Below, piece by piece: positions 1-10,811 of a stretch of DNA of 24,941 bases. Under the pieces are notes generated by a model. That model was given only the letters and a program-made list of their open reading frames with translations. It searched no databases and had not been told where the DNA came from. The position numbers were made by a program, and so were the translations under genes. Position 1 is the stretch's first letter. Every line of letters begins with the position of its first letter. Source of the DNA: Actinomycetes bacterium. GTDB lineage: Bacteria > Actinomycetota > Actinomycetes > Nanopelagicales > Nanopelagicaceae. Where the stretch lies: contig BJFZ01000019.1 in assembly GCA_014190175.1 (NCBI GenBank), positions 1 through 24,941 on the forward strand, read 5' to 3'.

Positions 1-7
1 GTGCCAT
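1..7 (-). CDS. whiA: Probable start of whiA (first codons only, runs off the window)
   Basis: On the minus strand an ATG at 7..5 is followed by GCA and one more base before the window ends, so only Met-Ala can be read. It lies 4 bp after the yvcK stop codon. In actinobacteria and firmicutes the order rapZ-yvcK-whiA is very well conserved, and WhiA (a sporulation/division DNA-binding regulator with a LAGLIDADG-like fold) often starts Met-Ala. The call rests on position and gene order only; no protein sequence supports it. The yvcK end overlaps its upstream region, so it would be translated from the same transcript. Confidence 0.4.
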
Positions 8-11
8 TTAA

Positions 12-941
12 CTATCCAATCCATTGCTTTAGGGTGGAAAGTAACTTGAAACGATCATGTTGATCGCTTCCTGGGTGGTGGGCTAAATCACTGAGTACCA
101 ACTGCGCACCATATTTATGTGCAATCGCCTCTAGCCCAGGAGTATTTATGGAGTTGTCAGCGACAAGGTAGTCGATTTTCACCTCTGGTGCATGAGTTTT
201 CAGAAATTCAAATTGAACTTCAGGTGAAAGAGCGCTTGCTTCATCTTTAATTGACCGAGCATCAAGATTTAAAAATACAATTATCTTGGCTTTTGAATCA
301 GCCAAAGCGCTCCGAATTTGTGGGACAAGTAGGTGCGGTAGCACGCTAGAGTACCAAGAACCAGGTCCAAGAGTCACCCAATCAGCCTTCTCAATTGCAT
401 CCAGTACCTCTGGTAAAACTGGTGGAGAATCCGGGATTAAACGCACGCTGATAACTTCACCAGCTGCCGCTGCAACTTCAACTTGTCCACGGATCACTCT
501 TTCTGCCTGGCCAATTGAAAGTGGTTTTAAAGTAGCTTCAATTTCAATTGGGATCGCAGCCATTGGAAGTACGCGTCCCACAATTCTTAAAAGTTCCCCT
601 ACTTTGTCTAAGCCGACTACTGGGTCATTATTTATATTCCAAAGCGCGGTTAATAATAAATTCCCTAAAGCGTGCCCATTTAATGCTCCTTCGCTTTCAA
701 AGCGGTGTTGCAACGCCTCGGCCCATCCACTTCCCCACTCATCATCTGCACAAAGTGCAGTTAAGGCCATCCGCAAATCCCCAGGTGGCATAATTCCAAA
801 TTCAGAGCGAAGTTGACCACTGGAGCCGCCATTGTCGGCAACTGTGACAACGGCCGTAATCTCATTACTAATTTCCCGTAAAGCACTTAAAGTTGCGGCC
901 AAACCATGTCCGCCACCAAATGCAACTATCCTAGAGTTCAC
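12..941 (-). CDS. yvcK: YvcK/CofD-like gluconeogenesis factor
   Basis: 309 residues, normal for the family. The N-terminus has the nucleotide-binding glycine-rich loop GGGHGLAATL (residues 9-18), then VADNGGSSGQLR near residues 34-45 and LGNLLL near 92, all hallmarks of the YvcK branch of the CofD-like superfamily. Members bind UDP-sugars and are needed for normal cell shape and growth on gluconeogenic carbon sources; in actinobacteria the homologue (CuvA) links to envelope synthesis. The start is GTG at 941, whose G is the last base of the rapZ TAG stop read in the other frame, a 1-bp TAGTG overlap that implies translational coupling. It sits in a rapZ-yvcK-(whiA) run. Biochemical activity is not established for most members, so the name describes the family. 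Confidence 0.93.
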   Translation of the reverse strand: MNSRIVAFGGGHGLAATLSALREISNEITAVVTVADNGGSSGQLRSEFGIMPPGDLRMALTALCADDEWGSGWAEALQHRFESEGALNGHALGNLLLTALWNINNDPVVGLDKVGELLRIVGRVLPMAAIPIEIEATLKPLSIGQAERVIRGQVEVAAAAGEVISVRLIPDSPPVLPEVLDAIEKADWVTLGPGSWYSSVLPHLLVPQIRSALADSKAKIIVFLNLDARSIKDEASALSPEVQFEFLKTHAPEVKIDYLVADNSINTPGLEAIAHKYGAQLVLSDLAHHPGSDQHDRFKLLSTLKQWIG

Positions 942-1783
942 TATTTATCCAAATCCCGATGATTCAATGTTGTATCTATTTTCTGATTTTTAAACTCATT
1001 AGCCAAGAATTCTCCAACCGCGACGCTGCGATGTCGCCCACCGGTGCAACCTATCGCGATTGTTAAATACCTTTTACCCTCTTGTAAAAAACCATCCTGA
1101 GTCCCTTTAAATAGTTGCAAAAAGTTATTGATGAACTCTTTGGTTGCTGGATTATCTAAAACCATTTTTGCCACTGCACCATCTTTGCCTGACAAAGGTT
1201 GTAACTCTGGGACCCAATGCGGATTTGGAATGAATCGGCAATCCAAAATGAAATCAGCATCATAAGGAATCCCATATTTGTAACCGAAGGAAAGGAGTGA
1301 CAAGTGGATGCCTCTATCACTTATTTGCGAAAAAACCTCGATGATCTTGTTTCCGAGTTGATGTACATTTAATGCGCTGGAGTCCAACACAATTTCTGCT
1401 GTTGCTCTTAAATCACCAAGTAATTTGCGCTCTCTAGTTACGCCATCAAAAATTCGATCTCCAGATTGCAAGGGGTGTGGGCGACGAGTGGCTTCATACC
1501 TTCTTACTAAAATCTCATCAGCCGAATCTAAAAATAAAATCCTGACATTTACTTGCATCTGTCGCAGTGCAGAAAGCGCTTGAGCAAATTCTTCAAAAAA
1601 GGCTCTGCTACGTACATCAATTACGACTGCAACTTTTTGATGTTCGCCCTCTACCTCTTTAATGAGTGGAAGCAACATTGCCGGAGGTAAATTGTCAACG
1701 ACATACCATTGGCTATCTTCGAGAACATGCGCCGCTGTTGATCTGCCAGCACCTGACATCCCAGTAATAACTACTACTTCCAC
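941..1783 (-). CDS. rapZ: RapZ/YvcJ family nucleotide-binding protein
   Basis: 280 residues, the usual length. Residues 8-16 form the P-loop GMSGAGRST, and the C-terminal half has the conserved GCTGGRHRSVAVGE segment that in Escherichia coli RapZ belongs to the RNA/sugar-phosphate binding domain. RapZ adapts small RNAs to RNase E and senses glucosamine-6-phosphate in enterobacteria; in Gram-positives YvcJ is an NTPase of less clear role. The start is GTG at 1783, chosen because a strong GAGGAGGGG site lies about 4 bp upstream. A 70-bp gap separates it from uvrC, and it overlaps yvcK by 1 bp. The amino-sugar genes elsewhere in the window make the sugar-phosphate-sensing role worth noting, but no link is shown. 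Confidence 0.94.
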   Translation of the reverse strand: MEVVVITGMSGAGRSTAAHVLEDSQWYVVDNLPPAMLLPLIKEVEGEHQKVAVVIDVRSRAFFEEFAQALSALRQMQVNVRILFLDSADEILVRRYEATRRPHPLQSGDRIFDGVTRERKLLGDLRATAEIVLDSSALNVHQLGNKIIEVFSQISDRGIHLSLLSFGYKYGIPYDADFILDCRFIPNPHWVPELQPLSGKDGAVAKMVLDNPATKEFINNFLQLFKGTQDGFLQEGKRYLTIAIGCTGGRHRSVAVGEFLANEFKNQKIDTTLNHRDLDK

Positions 1784-1853
1784 GACCCCTCCTCATTTGC
1801 GCTTTATAGATTCAGCAAATAATTGCAAATCTCAGATCTGACTCACTTGACTA

Positions 1854-3791
1854 TCATCCTCGGCTGTCAAGTATCTCCCCGCTTGCCATATCGATCCCCG
1901 AAGCTGCCGGCACTTTTCCAGACATTCCGGAATCTCCCAAATACCCCACTATTGTTTTTGCCAATTTACTGCCAATTCCAGGCAGCTGGGCAATCTGCTC
2001 CTCTGATGCCCCTCTTAATTTTGTGACAGATCCAAAATGGGTAATTAGAGAACGAGCTCTTGCTTGGCCCAATCCTGGAATATCTTCCAAAGTAGATTCC
2101 AACATTGCTTTTGACCTTTTGGAGCGGTGATAAGTAATCGCAAAACGATGCGCTTCGTCGCGAATGCGTTGAATTAAATACATCGCCTCACTGTTACGTG
2201 GAAAAATAATTGGATCTTTTTGATTTGGCAGCCAGACCTCTTCTAGCCTTTTGGCAATTCCACAAAATGTAATATCAAAACCAGTTAAAGCTTTTGCGGC
2301 AGCACTCACCTGAGGCTTGCCTCCATCAACAATAATTAATTGAGGTTTATAGGCAAATTTTTTGATTAATTTCTCATCCGTTTCATTTTTATCTAAATCG
2401 CTCTCAATTTTCAATCTGTTTAACCTTCGAGTTAACACTTGATTTATTGCTGCGGTGTCATCAAGAGTTCCATTCTCTGGGAGATTGATCTCAAATCTTC
2501 GGTATTCGGATTTCTTTGGGACTCCATCTTCGAAAACCACCATTGAGGCCACCATTTGAGTACCTTGTAAATTAGAAATATCAAAACATTCTATTCTTAG
2601 TGGTGCTTCTTTCATTTCAAGAGATTCTTGCAATTGAGCTAAAGCTTGAGTCCTAGTGCTTAAATCGCTAGTTCTTTTTAAGCGGTAACGATTTAGTGCA
2701 TCTTGAGAGTTACGTATGACTGTTTCATGTAACTCCTTCTTCTCACCCCTTTGCGGAACTCTAACTTCAATTCGATGACCGCTGCGATCAGAAATAATCT
2801 CTTCAACCGCATTAATCGATTCTGGTAAATATGAAACTAAAACTTCTCTTGGAAAATCCTCCAGACCTTCTGTCAGATAATGATTTAGCAGAATCTTCTC
2901 CATAATCTCTTCCGCCGTTGACTCATCTGGCCGCTCAACAATCCACGAACGGGCACCCAGGATTCTGCCTTTACGAACCAAGAAGAGAGTGACTGCTGCA
3001 TCAATCTCTTCTAAATAAAGACCAAAAATATCTGCATCAGTTTGATCGGGTAAAACCACGGTATTTGTAGTGGAAATCTTTTCCAGTGCAGAAACTCGAT
3101 CTCTAATACGGGCGGCTTTTTCGAACTCTTCGTTTGCCGATAGAGATTCCATTTCTTTTGTTAGCGTTGCCATTAATTTACTTGGGTCTTCAGAGAGAAA
3201 ATTAATTAGCTCTTTCGTAAGTTGGACATGGTCTGACTCTGAAATTTTTCCCACACATGGGGCCGCGCATTTATCGATGAATCCAAGTAAACATGGCCTA
3301 CCTGATCTCTTTGCTGAATTAAAAACCCCAGCACTACATGATCTGATCGGGAAAGATGATTGTACTAAATCGTAGAGTTCACGCAATGCCCATGCGTGCG
3401 GGTATGGACCAAAATATTTAACATCCTTTTGTTTTTCTTTTCTGGTGATAAATAATCTAGGGTATTTATCTTTATTAGAAACGGCTAAATATGGATATGA
3501 CTTATCGTCACGGAAAACTACATTAAATCTTGGGGATTCGCTTCGGATCCAAGTAAATTCTAATTGCAGTGCCTCTATCTCGTTCTTTACTATTGTCCAG
3601 TCAACACTTGCTGCACTCCAGACCATTTGCTTGGTGCGTTCGGGTAAATTTTTTTGGAAATATGAACTTAGTCGGGAACGTAGATTCTTTGCCTTTCCAA
3701 CATAAATTATTTTTCCAGTTGAAGTTCTAAATCTATAAACGCCAGGATCTGTTGGGATATTCTCAGGTCTATAGGAAAGCGGATCAGCCAC
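1854..3791 (-). CDS. uvrC: Excinuclease ABC subunit C (UvrC)
   Basis: 645 residues. UvrC makes both incisions in nucleotide-excision repair after UvrB marks the lesion. The N-terminal GIY-YIG nuclease (5-prime... first incision side) shows PGVYRF at 16-21, [13 protein letters not shown] at 28-40 and the acidic residue in LQLEF near 78. A cysteine pair [12 protein letters not shown] follows, then a UVR motif [15 protein letters not shown] near 218-232 that contacts UvrB. The RNase H-like second nuclease has RIECFDISN and IIVDGGKPQ, and two helix-hairpin-helix motifs (IPGLGQARA and LPGIGSKLA) end the protein. The start is GTG at 3791, 8 bp inside uvrA, with GGGAG about 5 bp upstream. Together with uvrA and uvrB it makes a rare compact uvrBAC cluster; in many bacteria uvrC is unlinked. 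Confidence 0.97.
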   Translation of the reverse strand: MADPLSYRPENIPTDPGVYRFRTSTGKIIYVGKAKNLRSRLSSYFQKNLPERTKQMVWSAASVDWTIVKNEIEALQLEFTWIRSESPRFNVVFRDDKSYPYLAVSNKDKYPRLFITRKEKQKDVKYFGPYPHAWALRELYDLVQSSFPIRSCSAGVFNSAKRSGRPCLLGFIDKCAAPCVGKISESDHVQLTKELINFLSEDPSKLMATLTKEMESLSANEEFEKAARIRDRVSALEKISTTNTVVLPDQTDADIFGLYLEEIDAAVTLFLVRKGRILGARSWIVERPDESTAEEIMEKILLNHYLTEGLEDFPREVLVSYLPESINAVEEIISDRSGHRIEVRVPQRGEKKELHETVIRNSQDALNRYRLKRTSDLSTRTQALAQLQESLEMKEAPLRIECFDISNLQGTQMVASMVVFEDGVPKKSEYRRFEINLPENGTLDDTAAINQVLTRRLNRLKIESDLDKNETDEKLIKKFAYKPQLIIVDGGKPQVSAAAKALTGFDITFCGIAKRLEEVWLPNQKDPIIFPRNSEAMYLIQRIRDEAHRFAITYHRSKRSKAMLESTLEDIPGLGQARARSLITHFGSVTKLRGASEEQIAQLPGIGSKLAKTIVGYLGDSGMSGKVPAASGIDMASGEILDSRG

Positions 3792-6636
3792 TACTTCTCC
3801 CGCTCAAGACTTGTTTTAGAAATACTCCGGTGAAGCTTTTCTTATCTTTGGCTACTTCCTCAGGAGTTCCTACGGCAATAACGCTTCCTCCCCTTGAGCC
3901 TCCTTCAGGACCAAGATCGATCACCCAGTCTGCACACTTAATAACATCCAGATTATGTTCAATGACAACCACGGTATTTCCAGCATCTACTAATCGGTTT
4001 AAAACTACGAGCAATTTACTTACATCTTCAAAGTGAAGTCCTGTGGTTGGTTCATCTAAGACATAGATAGTTCTACCGGTTGAGCGGCGTTGGAGTTCAG
4101 TAGCCAGTTTGACGCGCTGTGCTTCTCCTCCAGAGAGAGTTGGTGCCGATTGACCTAATCGAACATAACCAAGTCCAACATCGCATAATGTTTTAAGGTA
4201 CCTTGAAATAGCTGGAACTGCTTCAAAGAATTCATTTGCTTGCTCTATAGGCATATTCAAAACATCTGCGATCGTTTTACCCTTGTAATGTACTTCTAAA
4301 GTTTCGCGGTTATATCTAGCTCCATGGCAAACTTCACAAGGTACGTAAACATCAGGCAAGAAGTTCATTTCAATAGTGATAGTTCCATCGCCAGAACAGT
4401 TTTCACAACGCCCACCTTTGACGTTGAAGGAGAATCTTCCTTGTTGATACCCACGGACCTTGGCTTCATTTGTTTCCGAAAACAAGGCTCTAACCTTGTC
4501 AAACAACCCGGTATAAGTTGCAGCATTTGATCGCGGTGTTCGCCCGATAGGCGATTGATCAACATGAACAATTTTATCTAACTGATCCACTCCAGTAATT
4601 GTTCGGTGTCGTCCCGGGACCATTCGAGCACCGTTCAATTTATTCGCTAAAGATGTATATAAAATTTCGTTAACTAACGTAGATTTTCCAGATCCACTGA
4701 CTCCAGTTACTGCGATAAAAGTAGACAACGGAAAAGATACATCAATATTTTGTAAGTTATTCTCTCGTGCGGCTTTAACAACCAGTTGTCTTTTTGGATC
4801 TATGGCTCTGCGTTTTTCAGGGATTTTGATATTTCTTCTACCGGAAAGATATGCTCCGGTTATTGATTTTTTCTCTGCAAGCAAAGATTTATAATCTCCT
4901 GAAACAACAACTTCCCCACCGTGCTCTCCTGCGCCAGGTCCAATATCTACAATCCAATCTGCTGCTCTAATAGTTTCTTCATCATGTTCGACCACAATTA
5001 GGGTATTTCCAAGATCCCGCAACCTGGTCAGCGTTTCAATTAATCGCACATTGTCGCGTTGATGCAAGCCGATACTTGGTTCATCTAGAACGTAAAGTAC
5101 TCCAACCAAACCTGAGCCAATTTGAGTTGCCAACCGAATGCGCTGAGCTTCACCACCGGATAAAGAACCAGCTGGTCGATCTAATGACAAATAATCAAGT
5201 CCAACATCTAAGAGAAAACCTAAGCGAGCGTTTACCTCTTTAAGAACACGTTCAGCAATTTGGCGCTCTCTTTTACCGAGCGTTAATTTCTGCAAAAATT
5301 TAGCACATTCATTTATTGGCAATGCACAAAGTTGGGCAATATTTAAACCATCGAGTGTTACCGCTAAAATTTCACTTTTAAGTCTCGCACCCTTACATAC
5401 TGCACACGGCGTCTGACGCATGAATGCTTCTAGTCGATCTCTACTTTGATCGCTATCGGTTTCACCGTGACGACGTTCAAGGAAAGGAATTACGCCTTCA
5501 AATCCAGTTGTGTACTGACGGGTTCGTCCATAACGATTCCGGTACTTAACATGAACTTCAAAATCATAACCATTAAGAATTGCTTCTTTTACTTTGGCAC
5601 TCAATTTTTTCCAAGGCGCATCCATAGAGAAAGTAAGTTCCTTGCCTAATCCTTCTAATAACCTTTCGAAATATTCAGAACTAGTACCAAGAGACCAAGG
5701 GGCAATGGCTCCTTCAGCGATAGAAATCGAATCATCTGGAATCACCAACTCCTCATCTACTACTAGCCGTGTTCCGATTCCATCACATTCCCCACAGGCG
5801 CCAAAAGGAGAGTTGAAAGAAAAGGATCTTGGTTCAAACTCCTCGATTGATATCTCACAGTTCATACATGCCATTTTTTCACTGAAACTTTTTTCCCGAT
5901 TCGGCGATTTAACTGGTTCGTCAACAAATTCAAGAATCACAATTCCATTAGCAAGTTTTAATGCAGTCTCTACTGAATCAGTTAATCGTTGTTGCGAGCT
6001 AGCTTTGGCGCTTAATCTATCAACTACAACTTCAATTGTATGTTTTTCTTGCTTCTTAAGTTCTGGAATCTCAGCTAATGTAAATACTTTTCCGTCTACT
6101 CTTGCCCTTGAGAATCCTTGTAAAGTTAAATCTTTAAATATATCTACGAATTCGCCTTTACGTGCTCGAACGATAGGTGCAAGAACATGAAATTTAGTCT
6201 CATCTGGAAGTGCCAAAATTTGATCGACGATTTGTTGGGGCGATTGTCGTGAAACTTCATCTCCACACTTAGGACAATGAGGTTTGCCTGCTCGCGCATA
6301 TAGCAATCTAAAATAATCATAAACTTCAGTGATAGTTCCAACAGTTGATCTTGGGTTTCGGTTTGTTGATTTTTGATCGATTGAAACAGCCGGTGAAAGC
6401 CCTTCTATAAAATCAACATCAGGTTTATCAAGTTGGCCCAAAAATTGTCGAGCGTATGCACTTAAAGATTCAACGTAACGACGTTGGCCTTCTGCGAAAA
6501 TTGTGTCAAAAGCCAAACTTGATTTACCAGAGCCAGATAATCCGGTAAAGACCACAAGTGAGTTTCTAGGGATCTCAATTGAAATGTTCTTTAGATTATG
6601 TTCCCGTGCTCCGCGTACAATCAGGTGGTCGCTCAT
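3784..6636 (-). CDS. uvrA: Excinuclease ABC subunit A (UvrA)
   Basis: 950 residues, typical. UvrA is the damage-sensing dimeric ABC ATPase that loads UvrB. The first nucleotide-binding domain has Walker [10 protein letters not shown] at 32-40; the second has GVSGSGKST in the C-terminal half. Two LSGGEAQR signatures are present (one per half), as are the zinc modules: CMNCE...CGECDG in the first half and CENCSGDG...CEVCHG in the second. The insertion domain starts near [10 protein letters not shown]. The start ATG at 6636 overlaps the uvrB TGA in an ATGA junction, so uvrA is coupled to uvrB. The 3-prime end overlaps uvrC by 8 bp. No LexA-type GAAC-N4-GTTC box was seen upstream, so SOS control is not evident. 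Confidence 0.98.
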   Translation of the reverse strand: MSDHLIVRGAREHNLKNISIEIPRNSLVVFTGLSGSGKSSLAFDTIFAEGQRRYVESLSAYARQFLGQLDKPDVDFIEGLSPAVSIDQKSTNRNPRSTVGTITEVYDYFRLLYARAGKPHCPKCGDEVSRQSPQQIVDQILALPDETKFHVLAPIVRARKGEFVDIFKDLTLQGFSRARVDGKVFTLAEIPELKKQEKHTIEVVVDRLSAKASSQQRLTDSVETALKLANGIVILEFVDEPVKSPNREKSFSEKMACMNCEISIEEFEPRSFSFNSPFGACGECDGIGTRLVVDEELVIPDDSISIAEGAIAPWSLGTSSEYFERLLEGLGKELTFSMDAPWKKLSAKVKEAILNGYDFEVHVKYRNRYGRTRQYTTGFEGVIPFLERRHGETDSDQSRDRLEAFMRQTPCAVCKGARLKSEILAVTLDGLNIAQLCALPINECAKFLQKLTLGKRERQIAERVLKEVNARLGFLLDVGLDYLSLDRPAGSLSGGEAQRIRLATQIGSGLVGVLYVLDEPSIGLHQRDNVRLIETLTRLRDLGNTLIVVEHDEETIRAADWIVDIGPGAGEHGGEVVVSGDYKSLLAEKKSITGAYLSGRRNIKIPEKRRAIDPKRQLVVKAARENNLQNIDVSFPLSTFIAVTGVSGSGKSTLVNEILYTSLANKLNGARMVPGRHRTITGVDQLDKIVHVDQSPIGRTPRSNAATYTGLFDKVRALFSETNEAKVRGYQQGRFSFNVKGGRCENCSGDGTITIEMNFLPDVYVPCEVCHGARYNRETLEVHYKGKTIADVLNMPIEQANEFFEAVPAISRYLKTLCDVGLGYVRLGQSAPTLSGGEAQRVKLATELQRRSTGRTIYVLDEPTTGLHFEDVSKLLVVLNRLVDAGNTVVVIEHNLDVIKCADWVIDLGPEGGSRGGSVIAVGTPEEVAKDKKSFTGVFLKQVLSGRSSG

Positions 6637-8726
6637 AATCCGGCCGTCTCCATTCCGCGTAATTCTCGTTTTAATTCATGAATCTCATCTCGCAAACGCG
6701 CAGCTAACTCAAAATGTAGGTTTTCAGCAGCTGATCGCATTTGAGCGGTCAAGGATTCAATAAGATCCAATAACTCCATCTTAGGTAATGCTGCTCCCCC
6801 TTTCCCAGCGAGAATTTTCTTGCTCTTAAATCCCCCTATTGAAGGATCTGAGCTTCGATTATTCCGGCCCGCTTTGGCCAGTAATTGCTCAGAATCCTGC
6901 TCTTCCCTGGTTATGGAATCGGTGATGTCAGCGATGCGCTTACGCAGTGGTTGTGGATCCAACCCTCTCTCAGTGTTGTATGCGACTTGTTTTTCTCGGC
7001 GTCTATTAGTTTCATCGATCGCTCTTTGCATGGAATCTGTAACTTTGTCTGCATACATATGAACTTCACCAGAAACGTTTCTAGCGGCTCTGCCTATCGT
7101 CTGAATAAGTGAGGTTGTAGATCTTAAGAATCCCTCTTTATCTGCATCCAAAATTGCGACCAGTGATACTTCGGGTAAGTCCAATCCTTCACGTAATAAG
7201 TTAATTCCAATTAAGACATCATATTCACCCAGGCGCAATTCTCTCAAGAGTTCAACTCTTCGCAAAGTATCAACCTCTGAATGTAAATATCTAACTCGAA
7301 TATCCATCTCTAGTAAATAATCTGTTAAATCCTCTGACATTTTTTTAGTTAAAGTTGTGACTAAAACTCTTTCATTTTTTTCGCTTCTCATTCTTATCTG
7401 TGCAATTAAATCATCCACTTGACCAGTTGTTGGCTTGAGCACAATTTTCGGATCAATTAATCCTGTAGGTCTGATGACCTGCTCGACAACACCATCGGCA
7501 ACTCCCAGTTCATATTTCCCCGGAGTCGCTGAAAGATAAACTTTTTGGTCAACTCTTTCTAAAAATTCCACCCACTTCAATGGTCTGTTATCCATTGCAC
7601 TTGGCAATCTGAATCCATGTTCGACCAATGTCCGCTTTCTAGATGAATCTCCTTCAAACATGGCCCCAATCTGCGGAACAGTTACGTGGGATTCGTCAAT
7701 GATGCATAGGAAATCCTCTGGGAAATAATCTAATAAGCAGTTAGGTGCTGAGCCCGGCATTCGTCCATCGATCTGCCTAGAATAATTTTCAATTCCAGAG
7801 CAATAGCCCAATTGCCTAATCATCTCGATATCAAAGGTCGTCCGCATTCGAAGCCGCTGGGCTTCTAGAAGCTTGCCCTGCTTTTCAAATAGCGCTAATT
7901 GTTCCGCAAGCTCAATCTCTATCTCAGAAATCGCCCGCTCCATTGTTTCTCTACTAGCGGCGTAGTGTGATGCTGGAAAAATGAAAGCTTGGATATCTTC
8001 GGCTAAAACCTCCCCAGTAATCGGATGTAGAGTCAAAATCCTTTCGATCTCATCCCCGAACATCTCGATACGTAGAGCGGTCTCTTGGTACACCGGAATA
8101 ATCTCAATTGTGTCGCCTCGCACCCGAAAAGTGCCACGTTCAAAAGCTACGTCATTTCGCGCATACTGCATATCCACAAATCGGCGTAAAAGTTTATTGC
8201 GCTCAAAAGTATCTCCAACATTAAGTTCTAACATCGCATCTACATACTCTTGCGGCGTTCCTAGTCCGTAAATGCATGAGACAGTCGAAACGACTATTAC
8301 ATCTCTACGGGTCAGTAAGGAATGAGTTGCCGAATATCGCAATCGTTCTACTTCCGAGTTTATAGATGAATCTTTTTCAATAAATGTATCGGTCTGCGGC
8401 ACATATGCCTCTGGCTGGTAATAGTCATAGTAAGAAACGAAGTATTCAACTGCGGCTTCGGGAAGTAATTCTCTGAACTCATGTGTTAATTGCGCTGCAA
8501 GAGTTTTATTTGGCGCAAGCACCAGAGTTGGGCGTTGTAGTTTTTCGATCAACCATGCTGCTGTCGCCGATTTTCCAGTTCCAGTAGCACCTAGGAGCAC
8601 AACATCTTTTTCTTTATTCAGTAATCGCTGAGTTAACTCTGCGATTGCCGTTGGCTGATCACCAGCTGGGGAAAAATCACTGATTACTTTAAATGGCCGC
8701 ATTTTACGGCGAATCTCAGGACGCAT
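6633..8726 (-). CDS. uvrB: Excinuclease ABC subunit B (UvrB)
   Basis: 697 residues. UvrB is the helicase-fold subunit that verifies DNA damage and recruits UvrC. Walker A GATGTGKS lies at 46-53; the beta-hairpin that inserts between DNA strands is [16 protein letters not shown] near 93-108; helicase motifs IDESH, LSATPG and QTIGRAARN follow; a C-terminal UVR motif ([11 protein letters not shown]) ends it. Two starts are possible: ATG 8726 and ATG 8702 (residue 9, MRPFKV). I prefer 8726, because a TAGTGT hexamer sits exactly 6 bp upstream, the spacing seen at other leaderless starts here, while neither ATG has a clear ribosome-binding site. It lies 14 bp after coaE and overlaps uvrA by 4 bp. 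Confidence 0.97.
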   Translation of the reverse strand: MRPEIRRKMRPFKVISDFSPAGDQPTAIAELTQRLLNKEKDVVLLGATGTGKSATAAWLIEKLQRPTLVLAPNKTLAAQLTHEFRELLPEAAVEYFVSYYDYYQPEAYVPQTDTFIEKDSSINSEVERLRYSATHSLLTRRDVIVVSTVSCIYGLGTPQEYVDAMLELNVGDTFERNKLLRRFVDMQYARNDVAFERGTFRVRGDTIEIIPVYQETALRIEMFGDEIERILTLHPITGEVLAEDIQAFIFPASHYAASRETMERAISEIEIELAEQLALFEKQGKLLEAQRLRMRTTFDIEMIRQLGYCSGIENYSRQIDGRMPGSAPNCLLDYFPEDFLCIIDESHVTVPQIGAMFEGDSSRKRTLVEHGFRLPSAMDNRPLKWVEFLERVDQKVYLSATPGKYELGVADGVVEQVIRPTGLIDPKIVLKPTTGQVDDLIAQIRMRSEKNERVLVTTLTKKMSEDLTDYLLEMDIRVRYLHSEVDTLRRVELLRELRLGEYDVLIGINLLREGLDLPEVSLVAILDADKEGFLRSTTSLIQTIGRAARNVSGEVHMYADKVTDSMQRAIDETNRRREKQVAYNTERGLDPQPLRKRIADITDSITREEQDSEQLLAKAGRNNRSSDPSIGGFKSKKILAGKGGAALPKMELLDLIESLTAQMRSAAENLHFELAARLRDEIHELKRELRGMETAGL

Positions 8727-8732
8727 CTATCA

Positions 8733-8738
8733 ACACTA
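8733..8738 (-). promoter_or_regulatory. Possible -10 hexamer for a leaderless uvrB transcript
   Basis: Minus-strand TAGTGT lies 6 bp before the uvrB ATG at 8726. It is only 3 of 6 to TATAAT but fits TANNNT at the spacing that puts the transcript start on the ATG. It falls in the 14-bp gap after coaE. No good -35 is seen. Support comes mainly from the repeated spacing at other genes in the window. Confidence 0.3.
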
Positions 8739-8740
8739 AT

Positions 8741-9346
8741 TCACTTTGCAAAATCTGTTGAAATGAAAGTTTTCCACCATGCTGATAGTTCATTCATTAA
8801 TTCTTCAAGCGTTCCTTCATTGTTAATCAAGTGAGTTGCAATCTTTTTTCGTTGTTCATCTGAATGCTGTGTGGCAATTCGTAACTGTGCATCTTTTGCA
8901 CTCATGCCACGTTCTACTAGTCTTGCGATTCTTAACTCTGTATTACTTTCTAAAACAATTACATGGTCAAAATCCAACTGTTTTTGCCGTGAAATAGATT
9001 CTGCCAATAATGGAATTTCGTAAACAACCACTGCACTCTCTGGCAGGGTACGCGTTTCTGAGATGAACTTATTTCTTACTAAAGGATGTGTGATTAATTC
9101 TAATTTTTCAAGTGCATCGGCGTCATTAAATACAATCTTTGCTAATTTTTGTCGGTCGATTTGTCCCTCACTCAAGATTTCATCCCCAAAAAAGGCAACA
9201 ACTTCGTTGTATCCATCTTCGCCTCTTTCGAGAGTTTCTCGAGCTAAGCGGTCAGCACTTATTGAATGCGCACCAAATTCTTCGAGAATGGCAGCGGCTC
9301 GGGACTTGCCCGAGCCGATGCCGCCTGTAAGGGCAATGAGAATCAC
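8741..9346 (-). CDS. coaE: Dephospho-CoA kinase (CoaE)
   Basis: 201 residues. CoaE catalyses the last step of coenzyme A synthesis, ATP-dependent phosphorylation of the 3-prime ribose hydroxyl of dephospho-CoA. The P-loop GGIGSGKS is at 8-15, the substrate loop ADRLARE near 32-38, THPLVR in the middle and the lid arginines (RLVERGMSAKDAQLRIATQ) follow. Mycobacterial CoaE has a C-terminal UPF0157 extension; this one lacks it and matches the short form. The start is GTG at 9346, giving MILIALTGG. There is no Shine-Dalgarno, but a TAGTTT hexamer sits 6 bp upstream, suggesting a leaderless transcript. The order rpsA-coaE-uvrB is conserved in actinobacteria. Confidence 0.96.
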   Translation of the reverse strand: MILIALTGGIGSGKSRAAAILEEFGAHSISADRLARETLERGEDGYNEVVAFFGDEILSEGQIDRQKLAKIVFNDADALEKLELITHPLVRNKFISETRTLPESAVVVYEIPLLAESISRQKQLDFDHVIVLESNTELRIARLVERGMSAKDAQLRIATQHSDEQRKKIATHLINNEGTLEELMNELSAWWKTFISTDFAK

Positions 9347-9352
9347 TAGTAC

Positions 9353-9358
9353 AAACTA
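9353..9358 (-). promoter_or_regulatory. Possible -10 hexamer for a leaderless coaE transcript
   Basis: Minus-strand TAGTTT followed by 6 bp and the GTG start of coaE. The 62-bp rpsA-coaE gap contains no visible terminator or ribosome-binding site. The -35 region is weak, with TGGTCG at 18 bp the nearest match. This is a spacing-based call. Confidence 0.3.
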
Positions 9359-9408
9359 CTCAACTACCTAAGTACTCGACCACTTAAACCGTCCAGACCG
9401 CAGATTAC

Positions 9409-10767
9409 CTATTCGGCGGCAGGGGTTTCTGTGCTCTCAGCAGGGGCAGCGACTTCATTTGCTTTTGCTTCGTCACGTTGTTTTTTGTGAGCAACAAACC
9501 GTGCTTGTGCCTCGGTGTATTTACGTTCCCACTCTTCACGTTGGGATTCAAATCCTGGTTTCCACTCTTGCGAATCAGAATCAAATCCTTCTGGATAAAT
9601 GAAATTTCCGGCTTCGTCATAACGCGCAGGCATTCCATATTGAGTTGGATCAAAAGCTTCAATTTCAACCTCATGACCTTCATTTGCTTGCTTCAATGAA
9701 AGTGAAACTCGGCGACGCTCAAGATCAATATCAATGATCTTGACAATAATGTCATCATCAACTTGAACTACCTGCTCTGGAATTTCAACATGGCGTTCTG
9801 CAAGTTCAGAAATATGAACCAAACCTTCAATTCCTTCATGCACCCGAACAAATGCTCCGAATGGAACTAATTTAGTTACTTTGCCAGTAACAACCTGGTC
9901 AATTGCATTTGTACGTGCAAAGTGCTGCCAAGGATCTTCTTGCGTGGCTTTAAGTGATAGCGATACGCGCTCGCGCTCGAAATCAACTTCAAGTACTTCC
10001 ACAGTAACCGGCATGCCAACTTCTACAACTTCGTTTGGATGATCGATATGTTTCCAAGAAAGTTCGCTCACATGTACTAAACCATCGACTCCACCAAGGT
10101 CTACGAAGGCTCCAAAGTTTACAATTGATGAGATTGTTCCGGAACGAACTTGACCTTTTTGAAGTTGATTTAAGAAAGTAGTACGGCTCTCTGATTGGCT
10201 TTGCTCAAGGAAAGCACGTCGAGACAAAACTACGTTATTTCGATTTTTGTCTAGTTCGATAATTCGCGCTTCGATCTCTTTACCAATATATGGAGTTAAA
10301 TCACGGACACGTCTCATCTCAACAAGGGATGCTGGCAAGAAGCCGCGAAGTCCGATATCGACAATTAAGCCGCCTTTAACAACTTCAATGACGGTTCCTT
10401 TGACAACTTCGTCGCGCTCTTTCATTCCTTCAATAGTTCCCCATGCACGCTCGTATGTTGCGCGCTTCTTGGAAAGAATTAAACGACCCTCTTTGTCTTC
10501 TTTTTGCAAGACGAGAGCTTCGATGCGATCTCCCACTGAAACAATCTCATTTGGATCAATATCATGTTTGATCGAAAGTTCACGGGAAGGAATAACACCT
10601 TCTGTTTTGTAGCCAATGTCTACGAGAACTTCATCTCGATCTACTTGGACGATGATGCCTTCTACAAGGTCTCCATCATTAAAATTCTTAATTGTGCCTT
10701 CAATTGCGGCCATAAAATCGGCGGCGGATCCAATGTCATTAATTGCGACTGCAGGTGCGTTGCTCAA
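9409..10767 (-). CDS. rpsA: 30S ribosomal protein S1 (RpsA), TTG start
   Basis: 452 residues from the proposed start. S1 binds mRNA on the small ribosomal subunit. Four S1 (OB-fold) repeats are visible at about 32-101, 118-185, 203-272 and 288-358; the third has NFGAFVDLGGVDGLVHVSEL and the fourth PFGAFVRVHEGIEGLVHISEL. A charged then Ala/Glu/Pro-rich tail ends it, as in actinobacterial four-repeat S1. The open frame extends 50 codons upstream to 10917, into polA, but that part has no S1 homology. TTG at 10767 gives MSNAPAVAINDIGS, matching the usual actinobacterial beginning just before the NDIGS segment, and has CGGAG about 4-5 bp upstream. This leaves a 128-bp gap after polA for a promoter. 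Confidence 0.95.
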   Translation of the reverse strand: MSNAPAVAINDIGSAADFMAAIEGTIKNFNDGDLVEGIIVQVDRDEVLVDIGYKTEGVIPSRELSIKHDIDPNEIVSVGDRIEALVLQKEDKEGRLILSKKRATYERAWGTIEGMKERDEVVKGTVIEVVKGGLIVDIGLRGFLPASLVEMRRVRDLTPYIGKEIEARIIELDKNRNNVVLSRRAFLEQSQSESRTTFLNQLQKGQVRSGTISSIVNFGAFVDLGGVDGLVHVSELSWKHIDHPNEVVEVGMPVTVEVLEVDFERERVSLSLKATQEDPWQHFARTNAIDQVVTGKVTKLVPFGAFVRVHEGIEGLVHISELAERHVEIPEQVVQVDDDIIVKIIDIDLERRRVSLSLKQANEGHEVEIEAFDPTQYGMPARYDEAGNFIYPEGFDSDSQEWKPGFESQREEWERKYTEAQARFVAHKKQRDEAKANEVAAPAESTETPAAE

Positions 10768-10811
10768 GTTGCTCCGAAGGTAGTGGATAGTAGGAATAGG
10801 GACAGCGGGCA

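Noticed and set aside
286..816. A 176-codon plus-strand open frame inside yvcK
   Set aside because: Composition is Ser/Pro-rich noise and the opposite strand encodes conserved YvcK motifs.
1784..1853. A small gene or hairpin in the uvrC-rapZ gap
   Set aside because: Only the rapZ ribosome-binding site is clear; no stem with a T-run and no convincing short frame was seen.
5594..6190. A 198-codon plus-strand open frame inside uvrA
   Set aside because: It is antisense to conserved UvrA zinc and insertion regions, with no family signature or start context.
8727..9408. A LexA/SOS box near uvrB or coaE
   Set aside because: No GAAC-N4-GTTC or close variant was found in the upstream sequences.
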